Translations under genes and position numbers: made by a program
In this document: positions 49,038 through 57,743 of the stretch, piece by piece
How the letters are laid out: every line of letters begins with the position of its first letter
How positions within the stretch are numbered: the stretch's first letter is position 1
Assembly (NCBI GenBank): GCA_036676235.1
Contig: JAKFDI010000056.1
Coordinates: forward strand, 1 to 64,000
Length of the DNA: 64,000 nucleotides
Source: JAKFDI01 sp036676235
Lineage (GTDB): Bacteria > Pseudomonadota > Gammaproteobacteria > Burkholderiales > Burkholderiaceae_C
Reading direction: 5' to 3'
The notes under the pieces: generated by a model
The model's database searches: none
The model's input: only the letters and a program-made list of their open reading frames with translations
Told to the model about the DNA's origin: nothing

Positions 49038-49676
49038 ATGCCCTGGACCCAAGACCAAATGGCCGCCAAGGCCGCCTCCGAGCTGAAGGACGGCTACTAC
49101 GTCAACCTCGGCATCGGCATCCCGACGCTCGTCGCCAACTTCGTGCCGAAAGACATCGAGGTGTGGCTGCAAAGCGAGAACGGCATGCTGGGCATCGGCC
49201 CCTTCCCGACGGACGACGAGGTCGACGCCGACCTCATCAACGCCGGCAAGCAGACGGTGACCACCATCCCCGGCACCAGCATCTTCGGCTCGCACGACAG
49301 CTTCGCGATGATCCGCGGCGGCAAGATCAACCTCGCCATCCTCGGCGCCATGCAGGTCAGCGAAAAGGGCGATCTCGCCAACTGGATGATCCCCGGCAAG
49401 ATGGTCAAGGGCATGGGCGGCGCCATGGACCTGGTGGGCGGCGTGCCGCGCGTGCTTGTCGTGATGGAACACGTCGCGAAGAAGAAGGACGGCACCACCG
49501 ACCTCAAGATCCTGCCGCAGTGCACCCTGCCGCTCACCGGCGTGGGCGTGGTCAACCGCATCATCACCGACCTGGCGGTGATGGACGTGACGGCGCAGGG
49601 CCTGAAGGTCGTGGAGATGGCGCCGGGGGTGACGCGCGAGGAACTGCAGTCGAAGACGGGCGTGCCGCTGCAGTGA
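49038..49676 (+). CDS. scoB: 3-oxoacid CoA-transferase subunit B
   Basis: 212-residue beta subunit. The catalytic glutamate, which forms the glutamyl-CoA thioester, is Glu47 in LQSENGMLGIGP. GGHPDI-type specificity loops are replaced by the SIFGSHDSFAMIRGGKINLAILGAMQV segment usual for ScoB. GGAG ribosome binding site. A dispersed repeat follows. Confidence 0.93.
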   Translation: MPWTQDQMAAKAASELKDGYYVNLGIGIPTLVANFVPKDIEVWLQSENGMLGIGPFPTDDEVDADLINAGKQTVTTIPGTSIFGSHDSFAMIRGGKINLAILGAMQVSEKGDLANWMIPGKMVKGMGGAMDLVGGVPRVLVVMEHVAKKKDGTTDLKILPQCTLPLTGVGVVNRIITDLAVMDVTAQGLKVVEMAPGVTREELQSKTGVPLQ

Positions 49677-49716
49677 GGTGACGAGAAGGGTGGGGCGTGG
49701 CGTGCCGCTCCACCAC

Positions 49717-49813
49717 CCGTTCGCCCGGAGCCTGTCGAAGGGCCGGGCTGAGCTTGCCGAAGCCCTCGACCGCACCGATGCCCCCATCCGCTCGCCCTGA
49801 GGTATCGAAGGGC
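49717..49813. repeat. Dispersed repeat (CTGAGCCTGTCGAAG family), copy 2
   Basis: CCGTTCGCCCGGAGCCTGTCGAAG (49717-49740) differs from the left arm of copy 1 at two positions. It is followed by GGGCTGAGCTTGCCGAAGCC, which is the inverted centre of copy 1, and by a third arm-like CTCGCCCTGAGGTATCGAAG (49790-49809) in direct orientation. It fills the scoB-GNAT gap. Confidence 0.75.
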
Positions 49814-49846
49814 CAACCCGGTCCAGCCGATCCCTTGCACCCCCGA

Positions 49847-50383
49847 ATGACCACCTGGTCCGTGGCCCCCGCTCAACCCGAGCACCTCCCTGCGCTCCCC
49901 CACATCGAGCGTGAAGCTGCCACCCTGTTCCCCCCCGGCAGCTTCCCACCCGGCTTCACCGACCGCACCGTCGATGAAGCCCTGCTGCAAGCCGCCCAGC
50001 ACGAAGGCCGCCTCTGGGTCGCCCTCGACCACGATACCGACGAGCCCGTCGGCTTCGCCCTCGCGATGGTGATCGAGACCACGGCCTTCCTCGGCGAAGT
50101 CGATGTGCTACCCGCTCACGGCCGCCGCGGCATCGGGCGGGCGCTGGTCGAGCGCGCCATCGCCTGGGCCGCCGCGCAAGGCTGGCCGAGGCTCGCGCTC
50201 ACCACCTTTGCCGATCTGCCATGGAATGCGGCCTTCTATCGGAAGCTGGGGTTCGAGGTGATGGACGAGGCCGGCTTGCCCGAACCCGTGCGGGCTGCGC
50301 TGGCGCGCGAAGCCGCCGAGGGTGTCGATCGGCGAGTCGCCATGGCTCTCGCACTCGGACGAGATCGGCATCCAGATGCGTAG
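49847..50383 (+). CDS. GNAT family N-acetyltransferase
   Basis: 178 residues with the acetyl-CoA motif VLPAHGRRGIGRALVERAIAWA (motif A, R/Q-x-x-G-x-G/A) and the following LALTTFADLPWNAAFYRKLGFEVM. The acceptor is unknown. ATG 49847 was chosen; the frame upstream is repeat sequence. Confidence 0.85.
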   Translation: MTTWSVAPAQPEHLPALPHIEREAATLFPPGSFPPGFTDRTVDEALLQAAQHEGRLWVALDHDTDEPVGFALAMVIETTAFLGEVDVLPAHGRRGIGRALVERAIAWAAAQGWPRLALTTFADLPWNAAFYRKLGFEVMDEAGLPEPVRAALAREAAEGVDRRVAMALALGRDRHPDA

Positions 50384-50425
50384 TACCTTCCTGCGATCCA
50401 CGACCACACGAATGCGGGAGATGCC

Positions 50426-50965
50426 ATGAAGAAGCGCGCCGATCTGACGCACAGGCTTGCCAACCTCGATGACCTCGACGCGTTGCGCGCGCTGATGGAC
50501 GCCGCGATCTCGCAACTTCAACGACCGTTTCTCGACGACGACCAGATCGCGTCGAGCCGCACGATCATGGGCCTGGACACGCAGCTCATCGCGGATCGAA
50601 CGTATTTCGTCGTCGAAGCAAGCGGCGAGCTGGCCGGCTGCGGCGGCTGGAGCCGCCGCGCCACGCTGTACGGCGCGGATCAATCGCCCGGCCGCGATGC
50701 GGCACTGCTCGATCCGGCGCAGCATGCGGCGCGTATCCGTGCGATGTACACGCACCCGCGGCACACGCGCCAAGGTGTTGGCCGATTGATCCTCTCCTTG
50801 TGTGAAGCCGCGGCAAGGGCCGAGCAGTTCAAGTGCGTGGAGATGATGGCCACGCTGGCGGGCGAGCCGCTCTATCGGGCGTGCGGCTATGCGGCGATCG
50901 AACGCACGGTCGACGACCGCGGCGGCGCTGCCGTGCCGCTGTTGCGCATGCAGAAGTTGCTTTGA
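50426..50965 (+). CDS. GNAT family N-acetyltransferase
   Basis: 179 residues; acetyl-CoA binding motif RAMYTHPRHTRQGVGRLILSLCEAAA and the C-terminal YRACGYAAIERTVD of GNAT enzymes. It differs clearly from the adjacent GNAT gene, so not a recent duplicate. It is the last core gene before the decayed island. Bases 50966-51072 show nothing I can name. Confidence 0.85.
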   Translation: MKKRADLTHRLANLDDLDALRALMDAAISQLQRPFLDDDQIASSRTIMGLDTQLIADRTYFVVEASGELAGCGGWSRRATLYGADQSPGRDAALLDPAQHAARIRAMYTHPRHTRQGVGRLILSLCEAAARAEQFKCVEMMATLAGEPLYRACGYAAIERTVDDRGGAAVPLLRMQKLL

Positions 50966-51072
50966 TGCGTGGGTCGGAGCGCTGGGACCGGGATACGGTA
51001 CGGTGCCGAAATCAGAAGCCATCGAGGTCGCCTGTGCGCGTTGAACCAGTTTCGGAACCGCAGTACGAACCG

Positions 51073-51230
51073 GGGGTGCGGCAGAAAACTTGGACTGGTT
51101 AAGCAGCGATCCCCAGGCTTCTGCGGTGCTCGGCGGGACTGCGGAAGCCAAGTGAGTTCTTGATCCGCACGTCGTTGTACCAGCGGATGTAGGCATCCAA
51201 CGCCGCCACGAACTCTTCGATGGTCGTCGA
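51073..51230 (-). mobile_element. IS3-family insertion sequence remnant (transposase C-terminus and one end)
   Basis: On the minus strand the last 42 codons of an IS3-type OrfB survive (TIEEFVAALDAYIRWYND...RIKNSLGFRSPAEHRRSLG), with the stop at 51101-51099. They match the family's conserved YIxWYN-xxRIKxSLG-xxSPxEYR ending. The segment down to ~51073, with AGAAAACTTGGACTGG, looks like the adjoining terminal inverted repeat. The 5' part is missing; the fragment joins trbI sequence directly near 51230. Confidence 0.75.
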
Positions 51231-51690
51231 CCGCATCTCGCGCCTGGTCGGTCGCTACGACAGCCAGGTGGCCTTCGGACAGCGTCGCGTGTTACTGGTA
51301 TGGACACGGCTGATCCTGCCGGACACGTCATCGGTGGCGCTCGACCGTCTGCCCGGCATTGACCCTGCCGGCTACGCCGGGCTTGAAGATGGTGTTGATT
51401 GGCAGTGGGACCGCATCCTGGCCGGCGCTGCACTGTCCACGCTGTTGGGTATCGGGGCCGAATTGGCAGCACCAGAGAGCCGCACCGATGGCAACCGCAT
51501 CGTCATCGCTGGGCGGGAGAGCGCACAGGAGACGGTGAACCAGGTTGGGCAGGAGATCACGAAGCGCAACGTGAGCATCCAGCCGACGCTGACGATCCGG
51601 CCCGGCTTCCCGATGCGGGTGATGTTCAGCAAGGATCTGGTACTGCGGCCGTATCAGCCGTTGTTTTTCCAGAGGGGATCGGCCTTCATC
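51230..51690 (+). pseudogene. trbI: Conjugal transfer protein TrbI, C-terminal fragment
   Basis: The translation SRLVGRYDSQVAFGQRRVLLVWTRLILPD..., IDPAGYAGLEDGVDWQWDRILAGAALSTLLGIGAEL, and NVSIQPTLTIRPGFPMRVMFSKDLVLRPY matches the C-terminal half of TrbI, the inner-membrane/periplasmic VirB10-like subunit of the Trb type IV secretion system. The N-terminal half, with the membrane anchor and Pro-rich region, is absent because the frame begins at the IS remnant. The usual C-terminus is also lost and the frame drifts into unrelated sequence until 51915. No other trb genes are present, so it is non-functional. Confidence 0.85.
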
Positions 51691-51760
51691 GCACGCGACC
51701 GGGGTTTCAAAGCGGCGAAAAGGGCGAAGCCGCGAGGCCGGTCGATCCGGCCTCATAGGC

Positions 51761-52567
51761 CTATCCCAGACCCTGCGCCAGCAAGGCGGCTTGTTCGGCG
51801 AACTTTGCCGGGCTCTTGCGTTTCAGTTGATTCAGGTTCTGCAGCTTCCAGCGAATGCCGGGCAGATGCTCGACATGTGCGACGCCCAGCAACGGCCATT
51901 CGGGTTGACCGTTGACGAGTGAGAGCAGAAAGCGGCGCTCATCGGCATCAAGGCTGCTTTGCAGTTCCTGAACCATGCGTTCGCGCGCGGCCAGTAGCGC
52001 GCCCAGTTCTACCGGCTCGGTGGTGCCGGATGCCTGGGGTAATGCCTTCATGCACGAACAACTGCATCACGTCGAACAGATCGCGGGGATACTGGCGGTC
52101 CATGGCTGCGACGAGTTTGCCGCCATACACATCCTCCAGCGACACCACTGGAATCTCCAGCTCCGCCAACAAGGTGTCGCGGGCCGCAGGCGTCAAGGCC
52201 GCGGTGCGCACGGGCTGGACGGTGCCACGCATCACGAAGTTCACTTCGACCTTGACCTCGATCTTTCCGCGGCGTACCAGTAGTTTGGTTTCGCCGACAT
52301 CGGCTGTTGCCAGCGCGTGCGTCTGAAAACCCCGGGCGTTCAGGCGTTCCGCGGATTGCCGGATGGCGTCATTGAGCGGGCGAGTGCTGCATCACGAGGC
52401 AGGCTGTGGTCGGGGAAGACCAGATCCAGATCGACCGACAGCCGTGGCATATCACGGATGAACAGATTGATCGCGGTACCGCCCTTGAGCGCGAACGTGC
52501 CGTCCGCAAAGACGAAGGGCGCGATCTGGGTCAGCAGGCGGGCGGTGTAGAGGTAGGTCTGGTTCAT
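51761..52567 (-). pseudogene. AbiEii nucleotidyltransferase toxin, frameshifted
   Basis: AbiEii-type toxins are nucleotidyltransferases. Three consecutive pieces in different frames make up one gene. The N-terminus (from ATG 52567) has FALKGGTAINLFIRDMPRLSVDLDLVF, including the GG-x-A and D-x-D nucleotidyltransferase motifs. A -1 shift in GCGGGCGAG near 52376-52383 leads to LNDAIRQSAERLNARGFQTH and VKVEVNFVMRGTVQPV...LVAAMDRQYPRDLFDV. A second shift near 52020-52055, with loss of some 25-30 residues relative to the family, leads to the end WPLLGVAHVEHLPGIRWKLQNLNQLK. The start overlaps the antitoxin stop (ATGA). Confidence 0.85.
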
Positions 52568-53301
52568 GGCTTGAGCACCAGAAGCCCATCCGCCGAACGG
52601 GACACCCAGGCCCTCGCGCTGCCGGTGGGCAGTTGCGCGGGGTCCAGCTTCGCAGCCCAGGGCAGGGAGAGTTCGCGTCCGAGTTGCAGGCACAGGCGAA
52701 CGGTCTTGACGCTGGTGCAGCGTTGCAGCAGTTCACGCAGCACGTCGGCCCGCAGGCTGTACGCACTCTCTGCCAACTCACGCGCTTCTTGAAGTGGCTG
52801 TCGCACCCCGACTTCGCTGAACACTTCCAGCAATCCGCGTTCAGGGGCCGAGACCCGCGGCGCGCCGCTGCGCTTCTCGAAAGGGCCGGCATGCAGCGGG
52901 GTGCTTGGTGGTTCGTCGAACAGGCGTTTTCGGTGGTAATCGGCCGGGAAGCGCGTCGTGAACCAGTCGGGCAGTTTGGCTGCCGTCCAGCCGTAGAGCT
53001 CTAGGACGGGTTGCTGCGACACGTAGTGCCGTACCCCATACCAGTCGAGCGACGACTTGCCGCCGACGTGCAGTCCACCGACCGCGCGTTCCAGCAGAAG
53101 CAGGCAGGGGTGCAGTTCCAGCACATCGTTCGGGCGGCAGTACACGCCGCGCGCCAGGCGAGTGAGCCAGCCGGCGCGCGCATAGTGGACGGCCAGGTCG
53201 GCGGAGATGCCACGCGCGGCCAAGTCCTCTGATGTCAACGGTGTTCCTGACGTCCAGTGGGCGTAGAGGTCATTTAGTTTTGTCCGCTCTGTCGTAGCCA
53301 T
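52564..53301 (-). CDS. Type IV toxin-antitoxin AbiEi family antitoxin
   Basis: 245 residues, uninterrupted. The N-terminal winged helix (residues 1-70: LTSEDLAARGISADLAVHYARAGWLTRLARGVYCRPND) is the DNA-binding domain that autorepresses abiE operons. The remainder (LLLLERAVGGLHVGGKSSLDWYGVRHYVSQQPVLELYG...SAPERGLLEVFSEVG) is the AbiEi antitoxin domain. It retains two matching operator-like palindromes, one over its own start codon. Its partner toxin is broken, so it is an orphan antitoxin here. Confidence 0.88.
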   Translation of the reverse strand: MATTERTKLNDLYAHWTSGTPLTSEDLAARGISADLAVHYARAGWLTRLARGVYCRPNDVLELHPCLLLLERAVGGLHVGGKSSLDWYGVRHYVSQQPVLELYGWTAAKLPDWFTTRFPADYHRKRLFDEPPSTPLHAGPFEKRSGAPRVSAPERGLLEVFSEVGVRQPLQEARELAESAYSLRADVLRELLQRCTSVKTVRLCLQLGRELSLPWAAKLDPAQLPTGSARAWVSRSADGLLVLKP

Positions 53302-53308
53302 ACTACGA
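53292..53308. promoter_or_regulatory. Operator-like palindrome over the abiEi start codon
   Basis: TCGTAG and CTACGA (53292-53297 and 53303-53308) enclose CCATA, whose CAT is the abiEi start codon on the minus strand. The half-sites are identical to those of the second palindrome at 53357-53375. AbiEi proteins are known to bind inverted repeats and repress their own promoters; binding here is inferred. Confidence 0.6.
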
Positions 53309-53356
53309 TTTTTATCACCAATTCAAGTAGGTAGCAAGATTGGTTTGAATGATTTA

Positions 53357-53375
53357 ATCGTAGCTGGGCTACGAT
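53357..53375. promoter_or_regulatory. Second operator-like palindrome upstream of abiEi
   Basis: ATCGTAGC and GCTACGAT are perfect 8-bp arms around TGG. Centre-to-centre distance to the palindrome over the start codon is 66 bases. The surrounding DNA (53309-53400) is notably AT-richer than the window and should contain the abiE promoter on the minus strand. Confidence 0.6.
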
Positions 53376-53511
53376 AATCCCGATCAATCCAAGTTTCTGA
53401 CCAAGCCAGCTACGAGACTGAGCGTGGTTGCGCTACGGTACGCCAGGATGGGTCGTTGTCGGCGGCGCTGCCGGGCAATCTGTTGACCTGATGTTCTCAG
53501 GAGTGTGCAGC

Positions 53512-53922
53512 TTGTCTACCAATGAATCCGATGATCCCCGGAAGTCCGGCGCTGGTGCCCCACATCTGATGACTGCTGCGCCGGCCTTCTTCCGCATCGC
53601 CGACGTGATGCGCATCACCGCCTTGAGCCGCGCCACGGTGTACCGGCGGATCGCTGACGGGATTTTTCCGCCGCCGGTGCATTTGGGTGGGCGGGCCTGT
53701 GGCTGGACGCAGGCAGAGCTCCAGGCTTGGATCGACAATCCCGGCGGCTACCGCGCACCCCGCTTACCACATGATGACGATGCCGACGTGGTGTCAGCAT
53801 CGCCAGGAGTGAGGAGGGCGGCAACAGACGCCCTGCAGCGAGGCAGGCGTCAGCCGTCGAGCAGGGCCGCATCGAGCCGCTCGCCCAGCTTGCGCCAGGC
53901 TTCGCGTTTCTCGTCGGCGTAG
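53512..53922 (+). CDS. AlpA family phage/ICE transcriptional regulator
   Basis: Core FFRIADVMRITALSRATVYRRIADGIFPPPVHLGGRACGWTQAELQAWID is the AlpA (MerR-like) helix-turn-helix family, known to control excision of prophages and integrative elements. I chose the TTG at 53512 because CAGGAG lies eight bases upstream; ATG 53569 or 53491 are alternatives. The last ~24 codons (after 53850) are antisense to the integrase remnant and look non-native, so the original C-terminus may be lost. Half-site conservation with a living element cannot be judged. Confidence 0.65.
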   Translation: MSTNESDDPRKSGAGAPHLMTAAPAFFRIADVMRITALSRATVYRRIADGIFPPPVHLGGRACGWTQAELQAWIDNPGGYRAPRLPHDDDADVVSASPGVRRAATDALQRGRRQPSSRAASSRSPSLRQASRFSSA

Positions 53923-54210
53923 TCGTGGTGAAGGTAGTGCCGGCGCACCTTGCCGCCTGGCATGACGTGGTTCTGGCAACGGTCGATGACATCCAGGCTG
54001 ACGCCGAGCGCCTGCATCATCGTGGCCGCGGTGCGGCGCAGATCATGCGGGGTCCATTCCCCGTTCTCGCCTTTGGACAGCACCAGCGTGTCGTCGTTTC
54101 GGCGGTTCTTGAGCGGCTTGCGATTCTTGAAGCACATCTGTCTGTCGCCAACCTGCTTGGAAACGGTCTTGACGTCGATGTGCCCCTTTTTCTGGCGTGT
54201 TGGAGCGGCT
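53850..54210 (-). pseudogene. Tyrosine recombinase/integrase, C-terminal remnant
   Basis: About 115 C-terminal residues of a P4/Tn4371-type integrase: KGHIDVKTVSKQVGDRQ, then WTPHDLRRTAATMMQALGVSLDVIDRCQNH with the catalytic H-x-x-R, and RRHYLHHDYADEKREAWRKLGERL with the nucleophilic Tyr. The core-binding domain and first catalytic Arg are missing; the frame upstream of ~54210 is unrelated. It cannot act alone. The 3' end overlaps the AlpA frame antisense by 73 bases. Confidence 0.8.
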
Positions 54211-54311
54211 GCTGACGCACCCCAGCCATCGCATCGTCGATGCTGCTGCCGCATCGGCGGACGCCCTCGGCATAAGCGTCAAGGACTGATCGGGCTGGCA
54301 AGATGCGGGGC

Positions 54312-54838
54312 ATGGTCGACGACGACAACGCTTCGCATATGACGCAGGCACTGCAAGGCGCTTCGAGCATCCAGCTCTACCAGATGCGCGCGCTCATCGA
54401 CGGGATGCTGGCGGACACGAAGCGCACGATCGCGGCGCGTGCCGCGCTGCACCTTGGACAGGCAGTTCGGTTCATCGACCACCGCACCGGACAGGCTCGG
54501 CTCGGCTCGGCAAGCTGATCGCCCGGCACGATACGCAGGCGACTGTGCTCGAGGAGAGCGTGCGCAGGACCTGGAAGATCCCGTACGTGGCGATCGAGGC
54601 TGCTGCGAGCGCGCCTGGGGAACAACCGAAGCCCTACGCCCCGCCGCCGGAGCCGGCCGGGCCGCAGGGGCGTGTCGCCTTCAAGATCGGGGACAAGGTG
54701 ACCTTCGACGACGGCAAGGGCGTAGCTCAGGTCGGGATGATCACGCGCCTCAACCGCCGCACGGCGACGCTGCAGGCGATGGATGGGAAGACCTGGCGGG
54801 TCGACTTCCAACTGCTGCGCTATGTTGTCGAGGTCTAG
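54312..54838 (+). pseudogene. Small hypothetical protein, split by a 5-bp tandem-repeat frameshift
   Basis: Two frames join into one protein if one GGCTC unit at 54494-54508 is removed. The first part is MVDDDNASHMTQALQGASSI...GQAVRFIDHRTGQARLG and the second KLIARHDTQATVLEESVRRTWKIPYVAIEAAAS, a Pro-rich linker, and DKVTFDDGKGVAQVGMITRLNRRTATLQAMDGKTWRVDFQLLRYVVEV, an SH3/KOW-like barrel. The rejoined protein would have ~173 residues. I do not recognise a family with a known function. An ATG at 54545 could still make the C-terminal half. Confidence 0.6.
54494..54508 (+). repeat. (GGCTC)x3 tandem repeat
   Basis: Three perfect 5-bp units followed by GGC. Two or five units would keep the surrounding gene open; three cause a frameshift to TGA at once. 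Length variation by slippage is possible. Confidence 0.75.
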
Positions 54839-54913
54839 CGGGCGACGTCAAGGTGGCATGGCTGGCCGCTTCCGGCGAGCCGGCGGCTTGCTGGACGGGT
54901 GATCCGGACGAAA

Positions 54914-54938
54914 GAAAGCCCCGCGTCGCGGGGCTTTC
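54914..54938 (-). terminator. rpoD terminator
   Basis: Perfect 12-bp inverted repeat (54914-54925 and 54927-54938, GAAAGCCCCGCG type), with CTTTCTTT following on the minus strand. It lies 20 bases beyond the rpoD stop. Confidence 0.85.
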
Positions 54939-54957
54939 GTGAGGAGCGTGAAGTGCC

Positions 54958-57195
<2,238 letters not shown>

Positions 57196-57342
57196 GCAAT
57201 TTCCAAAGAGTAAGGTGAACGGAACGTCGCGGCGGTGAGCGGAATGGGGTGGGCAGGGAGCCCGGAGCGGGGTGCAATCGGTGCCGAAGCCCGCAGCGAC
57301 AAGGCTCGTGGCGCACTACATCGCATCTGGGGGTTGCTTGCC

Positions 57343-57367
57343 TGTTTTGGAAGCCGGTGTTTTGGAA
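57343..57367. repeat. Direct repeat TGTTTTGGAA x2 in the rpoD leader
   Basis: TGTTTTGGAA at 57343-57352 and again at 57358-57367, 15 bases apart. It lies 148 bases upstream of the rpoD start. Could be a protein site or chance; no further copies seen nearby. The rest of 57196-57430 contains no gene. Confidence 0.4.
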
Positions 57368-57431
57368 CCCGACATCGCTCGAACTGCTTGGCGCACCATG
57401 TGTGTCGCGCACGAGGCGCTTCCAAGAACAA

Positions 57432-57571
57432 GAAAAGCCCGCAACCATTTCAGTGGTAGCGGGCTTCGGTCTTCCGGACGTACCCGTGTGGAGTGACGAC
57501 GGTCTTTTGCGCTGGGTTACGGGTTCCCGATGGGTCCGCCCAATCATGCGGCCGGTTGCGCGCTCTGGAAG
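57432..57571 (-). ncRNA. Candidate short RNA or leader RNA upstream of rpoD
   Basis: A strong minus-strand promoter (57578-57605) and a rho-independent terminator (57433-57466) delimit a transcript of about 138 nt, ending 237 bases before rpoD. The terminator stem is AAGCCCGC/GCGGGCTT with an inner ACCA/TGGT pair, then CTTTTCTT. The interior has several complementary GC blocks (CCGTCGTCACT, GGACCCATCGGGAACCCG). I do not recognise the RNA family. A frame starting ATG at 57546 reads through the terminator (MIGRTHREPVTQ...), so an attenuating leader peptide is an alternative. Confidence 0.45.
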
Positions 57572-57577
57572 AAGTGG

Positions 57578-57605
57578 ATTATACACATTCGGCCAGGAAT
57601 GTCAC
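57578..57605 (-). promoter_or_regulatory. Sigma-70 promoter, minus strand, upstream of rpoD
   Basis: On the minus strand GTGACA (57605-57600, five of six matches to TTGACA), a 16-base spacer and a perfect TATAAT (57583-57578). Start expected near 57571. It faces rpoD and is divergent from the acyl-CoA ligase gene. Confidence 0.65.
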
Positions 57606-57743
57606 CCCATTTCGCCCCGGCGGCGTGCATGGAACGTGACGTACGCCGCACTGGCGTCGGCCTGCGTGCAGCGTTTGCCTAGGCACGCCCGGTGGAGCGC
57701 GCGTTGTATGGTTCCACAGCGCCGACTACCCGCCACAAGCCTC

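Noticed and set aside
49847..50965. Adjacent GNAT genes as a tandem duplication or toxin-antitoxin pair
   Set aside because: The two proteins differ throughout outside the acetyl-CoA motif and no DUF1778-type antitoxin gene is next to them.
50108..51472. Minus-strand 454-codon frame across the GNAT genes, IS remnant and trbI
   Set aside because: Antisense to the GNAT and trbI frames and in the wrong frame for the transposase tail, which is read in another minus-strand frame.
51734..51754. 8-bp hairpin GAGGCCGG/CCGGCCTC beyond the abiEii pseudogene
   Set aside because: Good stem but no T tract on either strand, so not called as a terminator.
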